A stretch of DNA of 64,000 nt from Serratia sp. DD3 (GTDB taxonomy: Bacteria > Pseudomonadota > Gammaproteobacteria > Enterobacterales > Enterobacteriaceae), in contig NZ_AYKS02000092.1 of NCBI RefSeq assembly GCF_000496755.2, forward strand, positions 1-64,000, in the 5' to 3' direction. Below, one piece after another: positions 41,650-50,449 of this stretch. Position 1 is the stretch's first letter; the number at the start of each line of letters is the position of its first letter. The notes under the pieces were generated by a model. The model was not told the DNA's origin. It made no database searches and saw only the letters and a program-made list of their open reading frames with translations. Both the position numbers and the translations under genes were made by a program.

Positions 41650-42405
41650 ATGTCTCACTATCCCGATCTCGGGGGTAAAAACGTGGTCGTCACTGGCGCC
41701 AGTGGTGATATCGGTTTAGCTATTTGTGAAAAATACCTTGAGCAAGGCGCTAACGTTTTCGCTATTTACCATTATGATACTAGCGGGTTGGAAAAATTAA
41801 AAACCTCTCATCCACAAGGTGAGAATCTGCATATTAAGCAATGTGATATTGCTGATGTCAGCGAAGTTTCACGCCTGGCTGATGAGCTTGAAAAAGAGGC
41901 TCACGCAGTTCATGTACTTATTAATAATGCAGGGATCTACAAAGATAACGTATTTTCCGCGTTGACCTACGAAGAGTTTGATCAAGTTATTAAGGTCAAT
42001 CTGTACGGCACCTTCAGTATGACTAAACAGTTACTACCTTTATTACGCCATGCGCGCAATTCAGCAGTAGTGAATATCTCCTCGGTATCTGGAATCACCT
42101 CCAGTTTTGGCCAGAGTAATTACAGTGCTGCCAAGGCTGGCATTATCGGTTTTACCCGTACTCTTGCTAACGAAATGGCGGCAAAGGGCATCCGTGTCAA
42201 TGCTGTGGCACCAGGTATGATCGAATCCAAAATGGTGAAAAAAGTACCGCGCCAGATTGTGCGTACAGTAATGTCAGCTATCCCGTTGAAACGTCTTGGT
42301 CGTGTTGACGAGATCGCCAATGTGGTGGCTTTTTTAAGTTCAGACGCATCCAGCTATATCGTAGGGCAGACTCTAGTGGCGGATGGCGGTCTGGTGATGC
42401 GTTAA
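41650..42405 (+). CDS. FabG-like 3-oxoacyl-ACP reductase (KR)
   Basis: A 251-residue classical SDR. The cofactor loop TGASGDIG is at 15-22, and NNAG at 92-95. Ser144/145, Tyr158 and Lys162 form the catalytic set (NYSAAKAG). The C-terminal VADGGLVMR fits FabG. It would reduce the 3-keto group of an ACP-bound chain after each condensation. It lies 22 bases after the AcpS gene and 16 before the dehydratase gene, supporting a shared pathway. Substrate is inferred from context. Confidence 0.9.
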   Translation: MSHYPDLGGKNVVVTGASGDIGLAICEKYLEQGANVFAIYHYDTSGLEKLKTSHPQGENLHIKQCDIADVSEVSRLADELEKEAHAVHVLINNAGIYKDNVFSALTYEEFDQVIKVNLYGTFSMTKQLLPLLRHARNSAVVNISSVSGITSSFGQSNYSAAKAGIIGFTRTLANEMAAKGIRVNAVAPGMIESKMVKKVPRQIVRTVMSAIPLKRLGRVDEIANVVAFLSSDASSYIVGQTLVADGGLVMR

Positions 42406-42421
42406 CCGACAGGAAAGTTGA

Positions 42422-43033
42422 ATGGCTAATTATAACAGGAGTTTAGTTACTCCGCCTTTGTTACTGAAAATGGGGGCTTGGCGTGCACCCATATTCATGG
42501 TTGACCGCATCGTGGACTTTTCGCCAGGCGAAAAGGGCTCGATCACCGTCATTAAGCACGTAACCTTTAACGAGTCCTACATTCCCGGGCATTTTCCTGA
42601 TAACCCAGTGATGCCAGGTGTGATGATCGCCGAAATTTTTGGCCAGTCCAGCGAATACCTGAGCCTGCTGAACGATTTTTGCCTATTGCATGAACGAGAA
42701 ACTCAACAGCAATTGAAGAAGTTCGATGACGTTTCACGTGCATTGAGTACGCCAGAAGGCGCGCAACGCATAGTGGCAGAGCGTGCACGCGTCATCGGTG
42801 TACTGGCGTCACAGGACGTAAAATATAAGAACATGGTCTCGCCGGGCGACACCATTGAAGTCAACAGCCGACTGGCTTACGCCGATGTCCATGGTTTCCA
42901 CCATTACGAAGTGGAGGCTCGAGTCGGGCGTAATGTAGTTTGCTCAGGACGTATTGTGAATTTTCGTACCGATATCAGTAATGCTGAAAGCAAAGGCATG
43001 CAAGTGAAATACCAGGGAGAAACACCACTATGA
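42422..43033 (+). CDS. FabZ/FabA-like 3-hydroxyacyl-ACP dehydratase (DH)
   Basis: A hot-dog-fold dehydratase of 203 residues, longer than FabZ (about 150). The active-site segments are GHFPDNPVMPGVMIAEIFGQ, giving His57 and Glu71. An insertion of about 45 residues (85-130) follows the central helix, distinguishing it from housekeeping FabZ. The second half, VKYKNMVSPGDTIEV, matches the family. Its stop overlaps the ACP start by 4 bases. It would make the enoyl-ACP intermediate that the SDR at 53178 may reduce. Confidence 0.88.
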   Translation: MANYNRSLVTPPLLLKMGAWRAPIFMVDRIVDFSPGEKGSITVIKHVTFNESYIPGHFPDNPVMPGVMIAEIFGQSSEYLSLLNDFCLLHERETQQQLKKFDDVSRALSTPEGAQRIVAERARVIGVLASQDVKYKNMVSPGDTIEVNSRLAYADVHGFHHYEVEARVGRNVVCSGRIVNFRTDISNAESKGMQVKYQGETPL

Positions 43034-43356
43034 GTAACATCTCGCTTATTGAAACGATTGAACAGCGCAAATTTGTGCTGGAGAAAATCAAAACAGGCCT
43101 GATAGAACGCCTGAATCTCTATCAAAACGTCAATCAGATTGACGACGATACCCCATTGTTTGGCAGCGGTTTAAAGCTGGACTCAGTGGATGCTACCGAA
43201 GTCATCGTACTTCTCGACGAAACCTTCGGCATCCGTGTGAAAGAAGGTGATGATCCTTCCTACATGCGTAACGTCAACACTCTGGCCTCGTTTGTTATCG
43301 CCAAACAGAGAGAAATCAACAACGGATCAGCAACAGCAGGAGCGGACAAGGAATGA
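43030..43356 (+). CDS. Acyl carrier protein
   Basis: A 108-residue ACP with the phosphopantetheine site LDSVDATEVI (Ser52). It has the four-helix ACP pattern, about 30 residues longer than E. coli AcpP through N- and C-terminal extensions. It overlaps the dehydratase stop at its start and the GcvT-like gene at its end, each by 4 bases. That close coupling links the carrier to both neighbours. It is the only discrete carrier protein seen in the cluster. Confidence 0.92.
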   Translation: MSNISLIETIEQRKFVLEKIKTGLIERLNLYQNVNQIDDDTPLFGSGLKLDSVDATEVIVLLDETFGIRVKEGDDPSYMRNVNTLASFVIAKQREINNGSATAGADKE

Positions 43357-44594
43357 CCAAACTCACTGAAATTCATCAACAGCACGGTGCAATCCTGGGA
43401 GAACGCAACGGCGTTGCTATTCCACTCAGCTATTGTGCAGCGGATGAAGAATACAAAGCAGTACGTAAAAACATTTTGCTGTCCGACTACTCCCACTTTG
43501 GCATTGCGGCCATCAGCGGCGATGACGCTTGGTCACTGCTAAACCAACTGGTTTCCGGTGATGTTTCATCGATCCGCGATGAGCAGGCCATGTACAGCCT
43601 GATCCTCGATGAAACTGGCAACATCATCACTGATTTGTATATCGCCTGTGATGACGAGCGTTTTTTGCTGATATCTGAGTGGGTCAGCGGTGAAACATTA
43701 TGTGAATTGCTGCGTGCCAAACTGGCAGAAAATGAAGAAGAATTCGCAGACATCGAGTCGATCGAGTCTCTAACACCAGAATGGGGCATGCTGCACTTTG
43801 AAGGCCCATACGCTTGGGAATTGCTGGCTGAAGTGTACGGGATGGACGTTATCGGTCTGCCCTTCCAAGAACATATGCACGTTGACGACGAACTGATTCT
43901 CCTGCGTAGCGGCAAACACGGCGAATACTCCTACAAGCTTATGGGGCCACAGGATGTATTAGCCGACGTCTGGATGCAAATGCTGGAAGCCGGTGAGAAG
44001 TACGATATGCGCACCGGTGGCTTGAACTACCAACACTTGGTACGTCTGGAAAACCCTTGCTGGGAACCTGACACCCTAAATACCTATACTCGCTGCCCAA
44101 TCTCATTGCAGATGCAGTGGGCTGTGCGCTACGACAAAGAAGTCTTCACCGGTCTGGAAAGCCTGAATGATCGCTTGGAGGAAGGTGTCAGCCACAGAGT
44201 GGTGGGGATGACCCTTGCCGGTAAGCCAAATGCGATCCCTCAGCGTGGCGACAAAGTAATGTCTGACGGTAACTGCATTGGTGAAGTGATCATCTGTGAC
44301 TATTCGCCAGATTTGAACGCCTGTCTCGGCCGCCTGTTCCTCACAGATGACATGGCATGGGCAGACATTGACGCTTATCAGGTAGTAACAGCCAACGGTC
44401 CAATCACGGTAACCACTTCTGCGGTGCCTTTCGCCCGTAACTATAGCTTCTTGGTCAACCCTTCAGAGCATAGTTATGTGGACAGCACGCGCCCACGCGA
44501 TTTGGTGCAACAATCCGAATGGAATAAGTTGAAAGAAGAGAAAATGAAGGCCGAAAAAGCAGCACTGGCCGCAGGAAATGCACCAAAAGCATAA
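43353..44594 (+). CDS. GcvT-like folate-binding protein (aminomethyltransferase family)
   Basis: A 413-residue protein with the T-protein fold. The N-terminal GcvT domain includes LLNQLVSGDV and LDETGNIITDLYIA, where Asp94 aligns with the catalytic Asp region of glycine cleavage T-protein. A C-terminal GcvT_C barrel follows (VVGMTLAGKPNAIPQRGDKV). The family uses tetrahydrofolate for one-carbon transfers such as aminomethyl transfer and demethylation. No glycine-cleavage P, H or L genes are nearby, so a housekeeping role is unlikely. A role in modifying the ACP-bound chain or its starter is possible but unproven. Confidence 0.85.
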   Translation: MTKLTEIHQQHGAILGERNGVAIPLSYCAADEEYKAVRKNILLSDYSHFGIAAISGDDAWSLLNQLVSGDVSSIRDEQAMYSLILDETGNIITDLYIACDDERFLLISEWVSGETLCELLRAKLAENEEEFADIESIESLTPEWGMLHFEGPYAWELLAEVYGMDVIGLPFQEHMHVDDELILLRSGKHGEYSYKLMGPQDVLADVWMQMLEAGEKYDMRTGGLNYQHLVRLENPCWEPDTLNTYTRCPISLQMQWAVRYDKEVFTGLESLNDRLEEGVSHRVVGMTLAGKPNAIPQRGDKVMSDGNCIGEVIICDYSPDLNACLGRLFLTDDMAWADIDAYQVVTANGPITVTTSAVPFARNYSFLVNPSEHSYVDSTRPRDLVQQSEWNKLKEEKMKAEKAALAAGNAPKA

Positions 44595-44600
44595 CGTATT

Positions 44601-44785
44601 TATACCCAAAATAATTTAAGTTACTTAACAAAAAGCTGAATGTTTCGAACAGCGCTAGCCCTTTAGGACCAGGCCCGATTTTGGTCCGAGTAACGCGGCA
44701 ATCGATGAAATCCCCAGTCACATAGCTAACCCTGTGGCTGGGGATGACAGAGCGCAGCTAACACGCAAGTAATTTGAAGTATGGG
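44601..44785. repeat. ERIC element inside the operon
   Basis: It starts TATACCCAAAATAATTTAAG. The core TCCCCAGTCACATAG and TGTGGCTGGGGA pairs at 44711-44744, and the end is GCAGCTAACACGCAAGTAAT. An extra hairpin GGACCA / TTGGTCC lies in the left half. It separates the GcvT-like gene from the KS-KS gene, the only large gap within the operon, and may form structured RNA in the transcript. Confidence 0.82.
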
Positions 44786-44852
44786 ACTATGTACGCCATG
44801 GAAACATGGCGTATCCACATTCGATTTCTGGTTTGCTGACACGGAAGACACT

Positions 44853-47411
44853 ATGACAGTCACTCGCAAAAGAGTGGTGATTACCGGTATGGGTCACCTC
44901 TCTTCCATTGCCAATAACGTTGCCGATTTTAAACAGGCACTGCTGAATAAAACCTGTGGGATAAAACCCAGCAAAAAGTATCTCGAATGGTTTGAGGATG
45001 CGAATGCCTCCGAGGTGTTGCAACCGTTGAGTTGGCCAGAACTCTCTGCTGAAACCGTCGCCTCATTGGACAACGCTGCCCTGTGGGCCTACAAGGTTGG
45101 TCACGAAGCCTTAGATCAGGGGCAATTACCTCATGGTGTGCTCCGCGATAAAACGGGACTGATTATCGGTGTTTCCTCGGCCGGTACCGAAGCGTTTATG
45201 CCGCTGATCGAACATCAGATGGAGCGTTTCTCGCTGAAAAAAGCGATGGTTTCAGGTAGTTTTTCTTCCTGTTGTGCCATTGTTTCTTCACTGCTGGGAC
45301 TAAAGGGCGGTTTTGAACTGGTTGCCACCGCTTGTACAGCCAGTACCAACGCCATGGGGATCGGCTATGACCTGATCCAGAACGGCAAAAACCCTACGGT
45401 TCTGGTCGTAGGCACCGAACCTATCTACCTGCCGACCTTTGCCGGTTTCTACGCGCTGCACGCCATGAAGCGCACCCCATCAAGCCCGTTCTCCGGCACG
45501 CCAGGAATGTCAATTGGTGAAGGTGCGGGGGCGTTATTGCTGGAAGAATACGAACACGCTATCGCCCGTGGTGCCACCATCTACGGCGAAATGGTCTCTT
45601 ATGCCACCTCTTGCGATGCCTACCACGAAACTGCTCCAGACCCACGCGGTGACGGTGCGGTGCAAGTCATGCGCCACGCAATGCAAAATGCAGAAATCGA
45701 GACAACGGATATTGATTATATCAATGCCCATGGCACCGGTACCGAGGCCAACGACCGCTGTGAAACCTTAGCCATGAAGAAGGTCTTCCCGAATATCACG
45801 GATATTCCAGTGAGTTCGACCAAAGCCTATGTCGGCCACAATATCGGTTCCGCAGGGATTATTGAGCTCATCGCCTGTTTTCTGACGTTGCCAGAAAACA
45901 AGATCCTGCCAACGCTCAACTTTAGCACGCCACGCCCGAACTGCGATCTCAACTACGTGCCTAATGAGTTCCAAGAAGCCGAAGTCAAAATGTTCATGAA
46001 GAACAACTATGCCTTCGGCGGTAACAACTGCTGTGTGATAGCCAGCGTGAAGCCAGAACAGAGCCCAGCGAGCCAATACCAGGCTAAACGTGTCGCCATC
46101 ACTGGGATGGGGGCTGTCAGTTCTGTGGGCCACACGCTGCACAGCATACTGGAAAAAATGTGGGCGCAGGCGCCGATCTCTCAGCTTCATCCTCTGGAAC
46201 TGGACTCCTCTACCAGCCAGGAATTTCGCGAAATCGTCAATACCATGAAGAACAACCATGAAGTGGTTGACTACATGCAGAACAATTTCGGCGAAACGGA
46301 TATGGCGAGCAAACTGAGTAAACCTTCAGGCGTGCACCAGGTATTAGACCTGGATCCGCGTAAAACGCTGCGCCGTTTTGATCCGCGCAAAGCCAATACC
46401 ATCAGCACCTTTGCCCTGCTGGCCATTACCCAGGCAATGACTGATGCTGGGCGTAAAATCAAACGCGACGGTCAAACGCTGGGCATGATCCTGGGGATGT
46501 CAAAAGGGCCACAATCAACGGTGGTTCGCTACCTTGAGAGCCTGTTCCCTGACCCAACCAAAGTGCGCACCTCGGAATTCCCTGGGTCACTGATGAATGC
46601 CATCTCCACCTTCTGTTCCATTTCCGAAGGGATCAAAGGCTATAACACCTCGCTGGCAACCGGTATCAACGCTGGATTGGGAGCGTTGACTTATGGTTAT
46701 GAATTAATCCGCCAATCGGTGCAACCTCAAGTGATCGTCGGTGGTGCTGATGAAAACATGGGGACATTTGCCATCTATCTGTTGGCGCTCAACAGCGATC
46801 TGCAGTTGACGTGCGATCCGGCGGACTTCAAGGTTTACAGTCAAGATGCCAAGGGCTATGTCCCGGGTGAAGGGGCTGGCATGCTGTTGATTGAAGATTT
46901 ACAGCACGCCCAAGAGCGCGGCGCCCATATTCACGCCGAGATCGCCGGTTACGGTAAATCCAACGACGGCAGCTTCTTTAAGCAAGATGATATTCCAGCC
47001 AGGGTCGAATCGATGGTGGCCGCTATCCGCCAAGCCTTGCAGGAAGCCGATATCAAGCTGGAAGAGGTGGATCTGGTTTGTGGTACCAGCGATGGTACTC
47101 CCCTGCGTGATGCCACTGAGATCGGGGCAATTCGCGAAGTGTTTGGTGAAGCTCGTCGCAATCTGCCGTTTGTTAACTATAACGGCTGGTTTGGCTTGGT
47201 GGAATCTTGCATCGGTATTCTCAACATCGCTGTGGTCGCCGAGATCATGAAGCGCGGCGAAATACTGCCTATCCCGTATACCGAGCATTTCGCTGCTGAC
47301 GATATCGCGTTTGTCACCAAACCGTTAAAGAAAAATGTCCGTACCGCGCTGGTGCTAGGTGCCACGGAAGGAGGCAACCATTATGCCGTACTGCTGAGGA
47401 GTATGGCGTGA
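44853..47411 (+). CDS. Fused ketosynthase and chain-length-factor-like ketosynthase
   Basis: An 852-residue protein with two tandem KAS II-type domains. The start at 44853 has GGAAG upstream; the frame back to 44781 runs into the ERIC repeat. Domain 1 (residues 1-400) has a complete triad: Cys161 (ATACTAS), His293 (AHGTGT) and His329 (VGHNIGSAG). Domain 2 (about 412-852) keeps the fold (KRVAITGMGAVSS, PGEGAGMLLIED) but by alignment has Ile605, Cys743 and Trp779 at those positions. It therefore cannot condense by the normal mechanism. The pair resembles KS and CLF of type II polyketide synthases joined in one chain. It would extend the ACP-bound product and set its length. Confidence 0.9.
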   Translation: MTVTRKRVVITGMGHLSSIANNVADFKQALLNKTCGIKPSKKYLEWFEDANASEVLQPLSWPELSAETVASLDNAALWAYKVGHEALDQGQLPHGVLRDKTGLIIGVSSAGTEAFMPLIEHQMERFSLKKAMVSGSFSSCCAIVSSLLGLKGGFELVATACTASTNAMGIGYDLIQNGKNPTVLVVGTEPIYLPTFAGFYALHAMKRTPSSPFSGTPGMSIGEGAGALLLEEYEHAIARGATIYGEMVSYATSCDAYHETAPDPRGDGAVQVMRHAMQNAEIETTDIDYINAHGTGTEANDRCETLAMKKVFPNITDIPVSSTKAYVGHNIGSAGIIELIACFLTLPENKILPTLNFSTPRPNCDLNYVPNEFQEAEVKMFMKNNYAFGGNNCCVIASVKPEQSPASQYQAKRVAITGMGAVSSVGHTLHSILEKMWAQAPISQLHPLELDSSTSQEFREIVNTMKNNHEVVDYMQNNFGETDMASKLSKPSGVHQVLDLDPRKTLRRFDPRKANTISTFALLAITQAMTDAGRKIKRDGQTLGMILGMSKGPQSTVVRYLESLFPDPTKVRTSEFPGSLMNAISTFCSISEGIKGYNTSLATGINAGLGALTYGYELIRQSVQPQVIVGGADENMGTFAIYLLALNSDLQLTCDPADFKVYSQDAKGYVPGEGAGMLLIEDLQHAQERGAHIHAEIAGYGKSNDGSFFKQDDIPARVESMVAAIRQALQEADIKLEEVDLVCGTSDGTPLRDATEIGAIREVFGEARRNLPFVNYNGWFGLVESCIGILNIAVVAEIMKRGEILPIPYTEHFAADDIAFVTKPLKKNVRTALVLGATEGGNHYAVLLRSMA

Positions 47412-48637
47412 TTGATAACGTCGCCCTCAGCGGTTGGGGCGTGACCAGTGCCTATGCGCCGGATTTTCCGGCGCTGATTAATGGTCTGGTGGAAGGCAGA
47501 TTGATCGGTTCACAGCCGTGGTTTGCCACAGAAAGTGAATGGCAGGATCTGCGTTTAAGCTGTAACCCGCACTATGTACCCGAAGCTCAACCCTTCGGCT
47601 CGGCGTTTTCCCGCCTGCAACCAGTGATTGACCAAGCTTTAGCCAAGGCTGGTTTAGGTCAGGAACATTTGCAGGGAAAACGAGTGCGAGTTTATCTGGT
47701 CGGCCATGGTCAGCGTGCTGACATCGCCGATTACCTAGGCTATCAGGATCGCAACGATCAGGAAGAGCTGCTGTTCTTTCCAAAAATCAAACGGTTGCAT
47801 GCCAGCAATTTTGATCAGGATCGGCTGGTAAAACAGTTGACGCAAACCTATCAGCTCAGTTGGCCGGCGGTTTCGCTCTATTGTGCTAGCAACTCTGCTT
47901 TAGCGGCAGTCCATCTTGCTCAGTCATCCATTGCCGCCGGAGAGGTTGATCTGGTGTTAGTGATTGGCTGGCTGGAAACGCAGACTCAGGACATCATCTT
48001 CCTTGGCGGGCAAGATATGCTGGGGGAAGGCAGTTCACAGCCCTTTAGCAACCATAACAGCAGTATCTTACCCACCAACGGTGTCGTCGCGTTGATCCTT
48101 GAAAGTGGGCAACACGCTCAGCAACGAGGCTTTAAACCGAGCGCCATATTACGTAGTTCGATGTTTTGCCAGAGCAGTGGCGGCCGGGGAAGCAGTTCCT
48201 TTACCGCCGATTTCCGTACTATCGCTCAAACACTAGAACGCGTACTGGTAGATGCCGATCTGTCACCGCAAGATATTGCCTGCGTTTTCCCCCATGCCAA
48301 TGGGGTGATTGCCAGTGACAAAGCCGAAGCGATGGCGCTGCAAAAACTCTGGGGAAAGGCGGGTATCCCGGTCGTCAGCTACAAAGGCCAGATAGGTTAT
48401 ATGGTCTCTTGTTGCGGGCTGCTCGATCTGATGCTAATTGCTGACGCTCTGCAACAACGCCGTCTCCTAGCGCTGACCAGTCGTTATCCTATTGATGAAA
48501 CGCTGCAAATTCACGTTCATGCCGATAGCCCGCCGTTGGCATTGGAAAAAGAGCACATTATCAAATCAGGCATCGGGCTCGACGGTTCAGCGATCGCCAT
48601 GGTGATCTCCGCTAACTGGGAGGGTGCAAATGAATGA
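47408..48637 (+). CDS. Ketosynthase-fold protein with altered triad
   Basis: A 409-residue beta-ketoacyl synthase homologue starting at GTG 47408, which overlaps the preceding TGA (GAGGAG lies upstream). The nucleophile appears present as Cys159 (SLYCASNSAL) and the first histidine as His296 (FPHANGV). The second histidine is replaced by Tyr331 (GQIGYMVSCCG). It could act as an initiating or acyl-transferring KS, as KSIII-like or modified KS proteins do, or as a structural partner. I rate condensation activity as uncertain. Confidence 0.85.
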   Translation: MIDNVALSGWGVTSAYAPDFPALINGLVEGRLIGSQPWFATESEWQDLRLSCNPHYVPEAQPFGSAFSRLQPVIDQALAKAGLGQEHLQGKRVRVYLVGHGQRADIADYLGYQDRNDQEELLFFPKIKRLHASNFDQDRLVKQLTQTYQLSWPAVSLYCASNSALAAVHLAQSSIAAGEVDLVLVIGWLETQTQDIIFLGGQDMLGEGSSQPFSNHNSSILPTNGVVALILESGQHAQQRGFKPSAILRSSMFCQSSGGRGSSSFTADFRTIAQTLERVLVDADLSPQDIACVFPHANGVIASDKAEAMALQKLWGKAGIPVVSYKGQIGYMVSCCGLLDLMLIADALQQRRLLALTSRYPIDETLQIHVHADSPPLALEKEHIIKSGIGLDGSAIAMVISANWEGANE

Positions 48638-49682
48638 GGTGAAACGAGTGATACCGGCCGCAGCCATTAATCTGGTGGGGTTTTCCCTGCTTGAACCCCG
48701 TTTGCCGATGCGGCGGTTTTCGCCGAGCTGGTACAACGTATGGGAAGCTTGGCTGCATAAAAAAGCCAATGCCAAAGCGGGCAGCAGCCAATGGTTGTTC
48801 CGCCGTTTCGGTGTAGACAGTGACATGTTGCCTGAAGAGGCGTTGCGCAAAGCCAATTATCGCGACTGGTTAAACAGCATGAATACCGCCTGCACTCAAG
48901 CGGTGGCACAACTGGGCAGCAAAGGGGAATTCCACCTGCGCCATGAACGCAATGCCCTGTTTTATGTCGACTCTTGGGGAGAAACCTCAACCATTGAAGG
49001 GATCAATAGCTGGCGCGATTCACTCAGCGTCGACATTCTGCCCAAAAGTATCGTGCGTGATTATGGCATCAAGGATTTCACCTGCAAATTACGCGGTGAG
49101 CGTAATGGTTTGATGAATGCCCTGCTGCTGGCACAAGACTGCCTAAACAGCAATATGGCCGATAACGTCATTATTTGTGGCCAATTCCGCAGTTTCCCGG
49201 TGCTGGTTTTTTCGGAAACCGAACGTTTTCCGTCATCCAAGCAGCGGGGAGAAGTGCCAGCCAATTGCCAATTCAGCGTTGAGCGCGTCGGCTGCCTTAT
49301 CCTGAAAAAAGCAGCGGGCCAGGGGGTAACTTTACACCTGAGCGACTACCAGAGCCTGACTGGCTCACCGCAACAGCGAGCCATGCAGTTGGCAGAGCAA
49401 TATAAAGGCTCTCTTGGCTCCGATACCCATGCCGTATTGGGCGTCACGCCACCAGCGCTGTCATTACGTGCTATGCAACAACAGGCTTTCCAGCAATTAC
49501 CGGCCAGCCAAGTCTGTGTATCACTCAGTGATCTCTATGGCGACAGCGGCTGTATGAACCCAGCGCTGGCTTGGCAATATCTGCAGCAAAGCAAGAACAG
49601 CGGGCATAGCTTGCTCAGTGTGCTTGATGGTGAAGGTGGTGCTTGGCTGTTGGAAAGCTGGGTACCAGAGGAGCAGCTATAA
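48630..49682 (+). CDS. Degenerate ketosynthase-like protein
   Basis: A 350-residue protein starting at ATG 48630 (ggagg upstream), overlapping the previous gene by 8 bases. It shows thiolase-fold remnants: GLMNALLLAQDCLNSNMADNVIICG matches the segment after a KS nucleophile, and SLSDLYGDSGCMNPAL matches the last KS loop. The nucleophile position carries Arg by ungapped comparison with the KS in the preceding fusion. It is likely non-catalytic and may be a scaffold or partner in the condensing complex. The family call is weaker than for its neighbours. Confidence 0.65.
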   Translation: MNEVKRVIPAAAINLVGFSLLEPRLPMRRFSPSWYNVWEAWLHKKANAKAGSSQWLFRRFGVDSDMLPEEALRKANYRDWLNSMNTACTQAVAQLGSKGEFHLRHERNALFYVDSWGETSTIEGINSWRDSLSVDILPKSIVRDYGIKDFTCKLRGERNGLMNALLLAQDCLNSNMADNVIICGQFRSFPVLVFSETERFPSSKQRGEVPANCQFSVERVGCLILKKAAGQGVTLHLSDYQSLTGSPQQRAMQLAEQYKGSLGSDTHAVLGVTPPALSLRAMQQQAFQQLPASQVCVSLSDLYGDSGCMNPALAWQYLQQSKNSGHSLLSVLDGEGGAWLLESWVPEEQL

Positions 49683-50449
49683 TGATGCGTTACGGGTTTC
49701 CACTGCTGATGGCGTTAACGGCTATGCTATTACAAGCTAAGCTGTTACAAGCCAAGCCGCTACAGGCCGAGACGTTCAAGGATTACCATGCTGTGTACCG
49801 CATCCTGCCTGTACGGGGGGAAAAACCAATCGGCGAACACCGCGTCACTCAACGTTGGGATCAGCAACATAGCCGTTATGTGCAACAAGCCAGCATTGCA
49901 TTTTCCTGGAGAGTATTGCTCAACACACATCATTACCGCTATCAGGATGAGGTGTTCTACGGGGTGGATAACAGCCTGAGCTACCGTATATCTGAGGACA
50001 ATGATGGCAACACACGCACGGTGAAAGGCGAGATGCCGGCGAAGGCAGCGGGACTGACGCTAAATATTGCCGATCAGCAGGGAAACCGGCAGAAAAGTAT
50101 CGATAAAACACAATTTGAGTACACACTATTCTCATTGCGTTTTCCGATCCCCTGCCATTCAACACTCGTGGGCACCGAACGCAGTGAGCAAGTGCTGGTG
50201 CCCATCAGTGGCGATATCGTCTTGACTCAGAGTCGTTATGTCAGCATGACCGACCTTCACCTACCAGGGATAGCGAAACCGTTTAATGATCTGTGCCTGA
50301 TAGAAACGACCGACAGCAGCACAGGGATAAGCCGACATTCATGGATCAATCGCGATGGCTATCTGGTGTACGAAATTTCTGCCGATTACCGCCTGTTACT
50401 GGTCGAAGAGGCTTCTAATTTACCGTCAAATTATCGGGGAAAACCATGA
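49682..50449 (+). CDS. Secreted protein of unknown function (DUF3108/DUF6134-like)
   Basis: A 255-residue protein starting at ATG 49682, which shares a base with the previous stop. The N-terminus is a signal peptide of about 36 residues containing a triplicated LLQAK/LLQAK/PLQAE micro-repeat, also visible in the DNA. The mature part is beta-rich, with YHAVYRILPVRGEKPIGEHRV resembling periplasmic DUF3108/DUF6134 proteins. It precedes the ABC transporter genes with a 4-base overlap, suggesting a role in the envelope export route. No catalytic motif recognised. Confidence 0.7.
   Translation: MMRYGFPLLMALTAMLLQAKLLQAKPLQAETFKDYHAVYRILPVRGEKPIGEHRVTQRWDQQHSRYVQQASIAFSWRVLLNTHHYRYQDEVFYGVDNSLSYRISEDNDGNTRTVKGEMPAKAAGLTLNIADQQGNRQKSIDKTQFEYTLFSLRFPIPCHSTLVGTERSEQVLVPISGDIVLTQSRYVSMTDLHLPGIAKPFNDLCLIETTDSSTGISRHSWINRDGYLVYEISADYRLLLVEEASNLPSNYRGKP

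Noticed and set aside
44601..44785. The core hairpin as an ordinary rho-independent terminator
   Set aside because: It matches the ERIC core and has no T-run, so it was annotated as a repeat.
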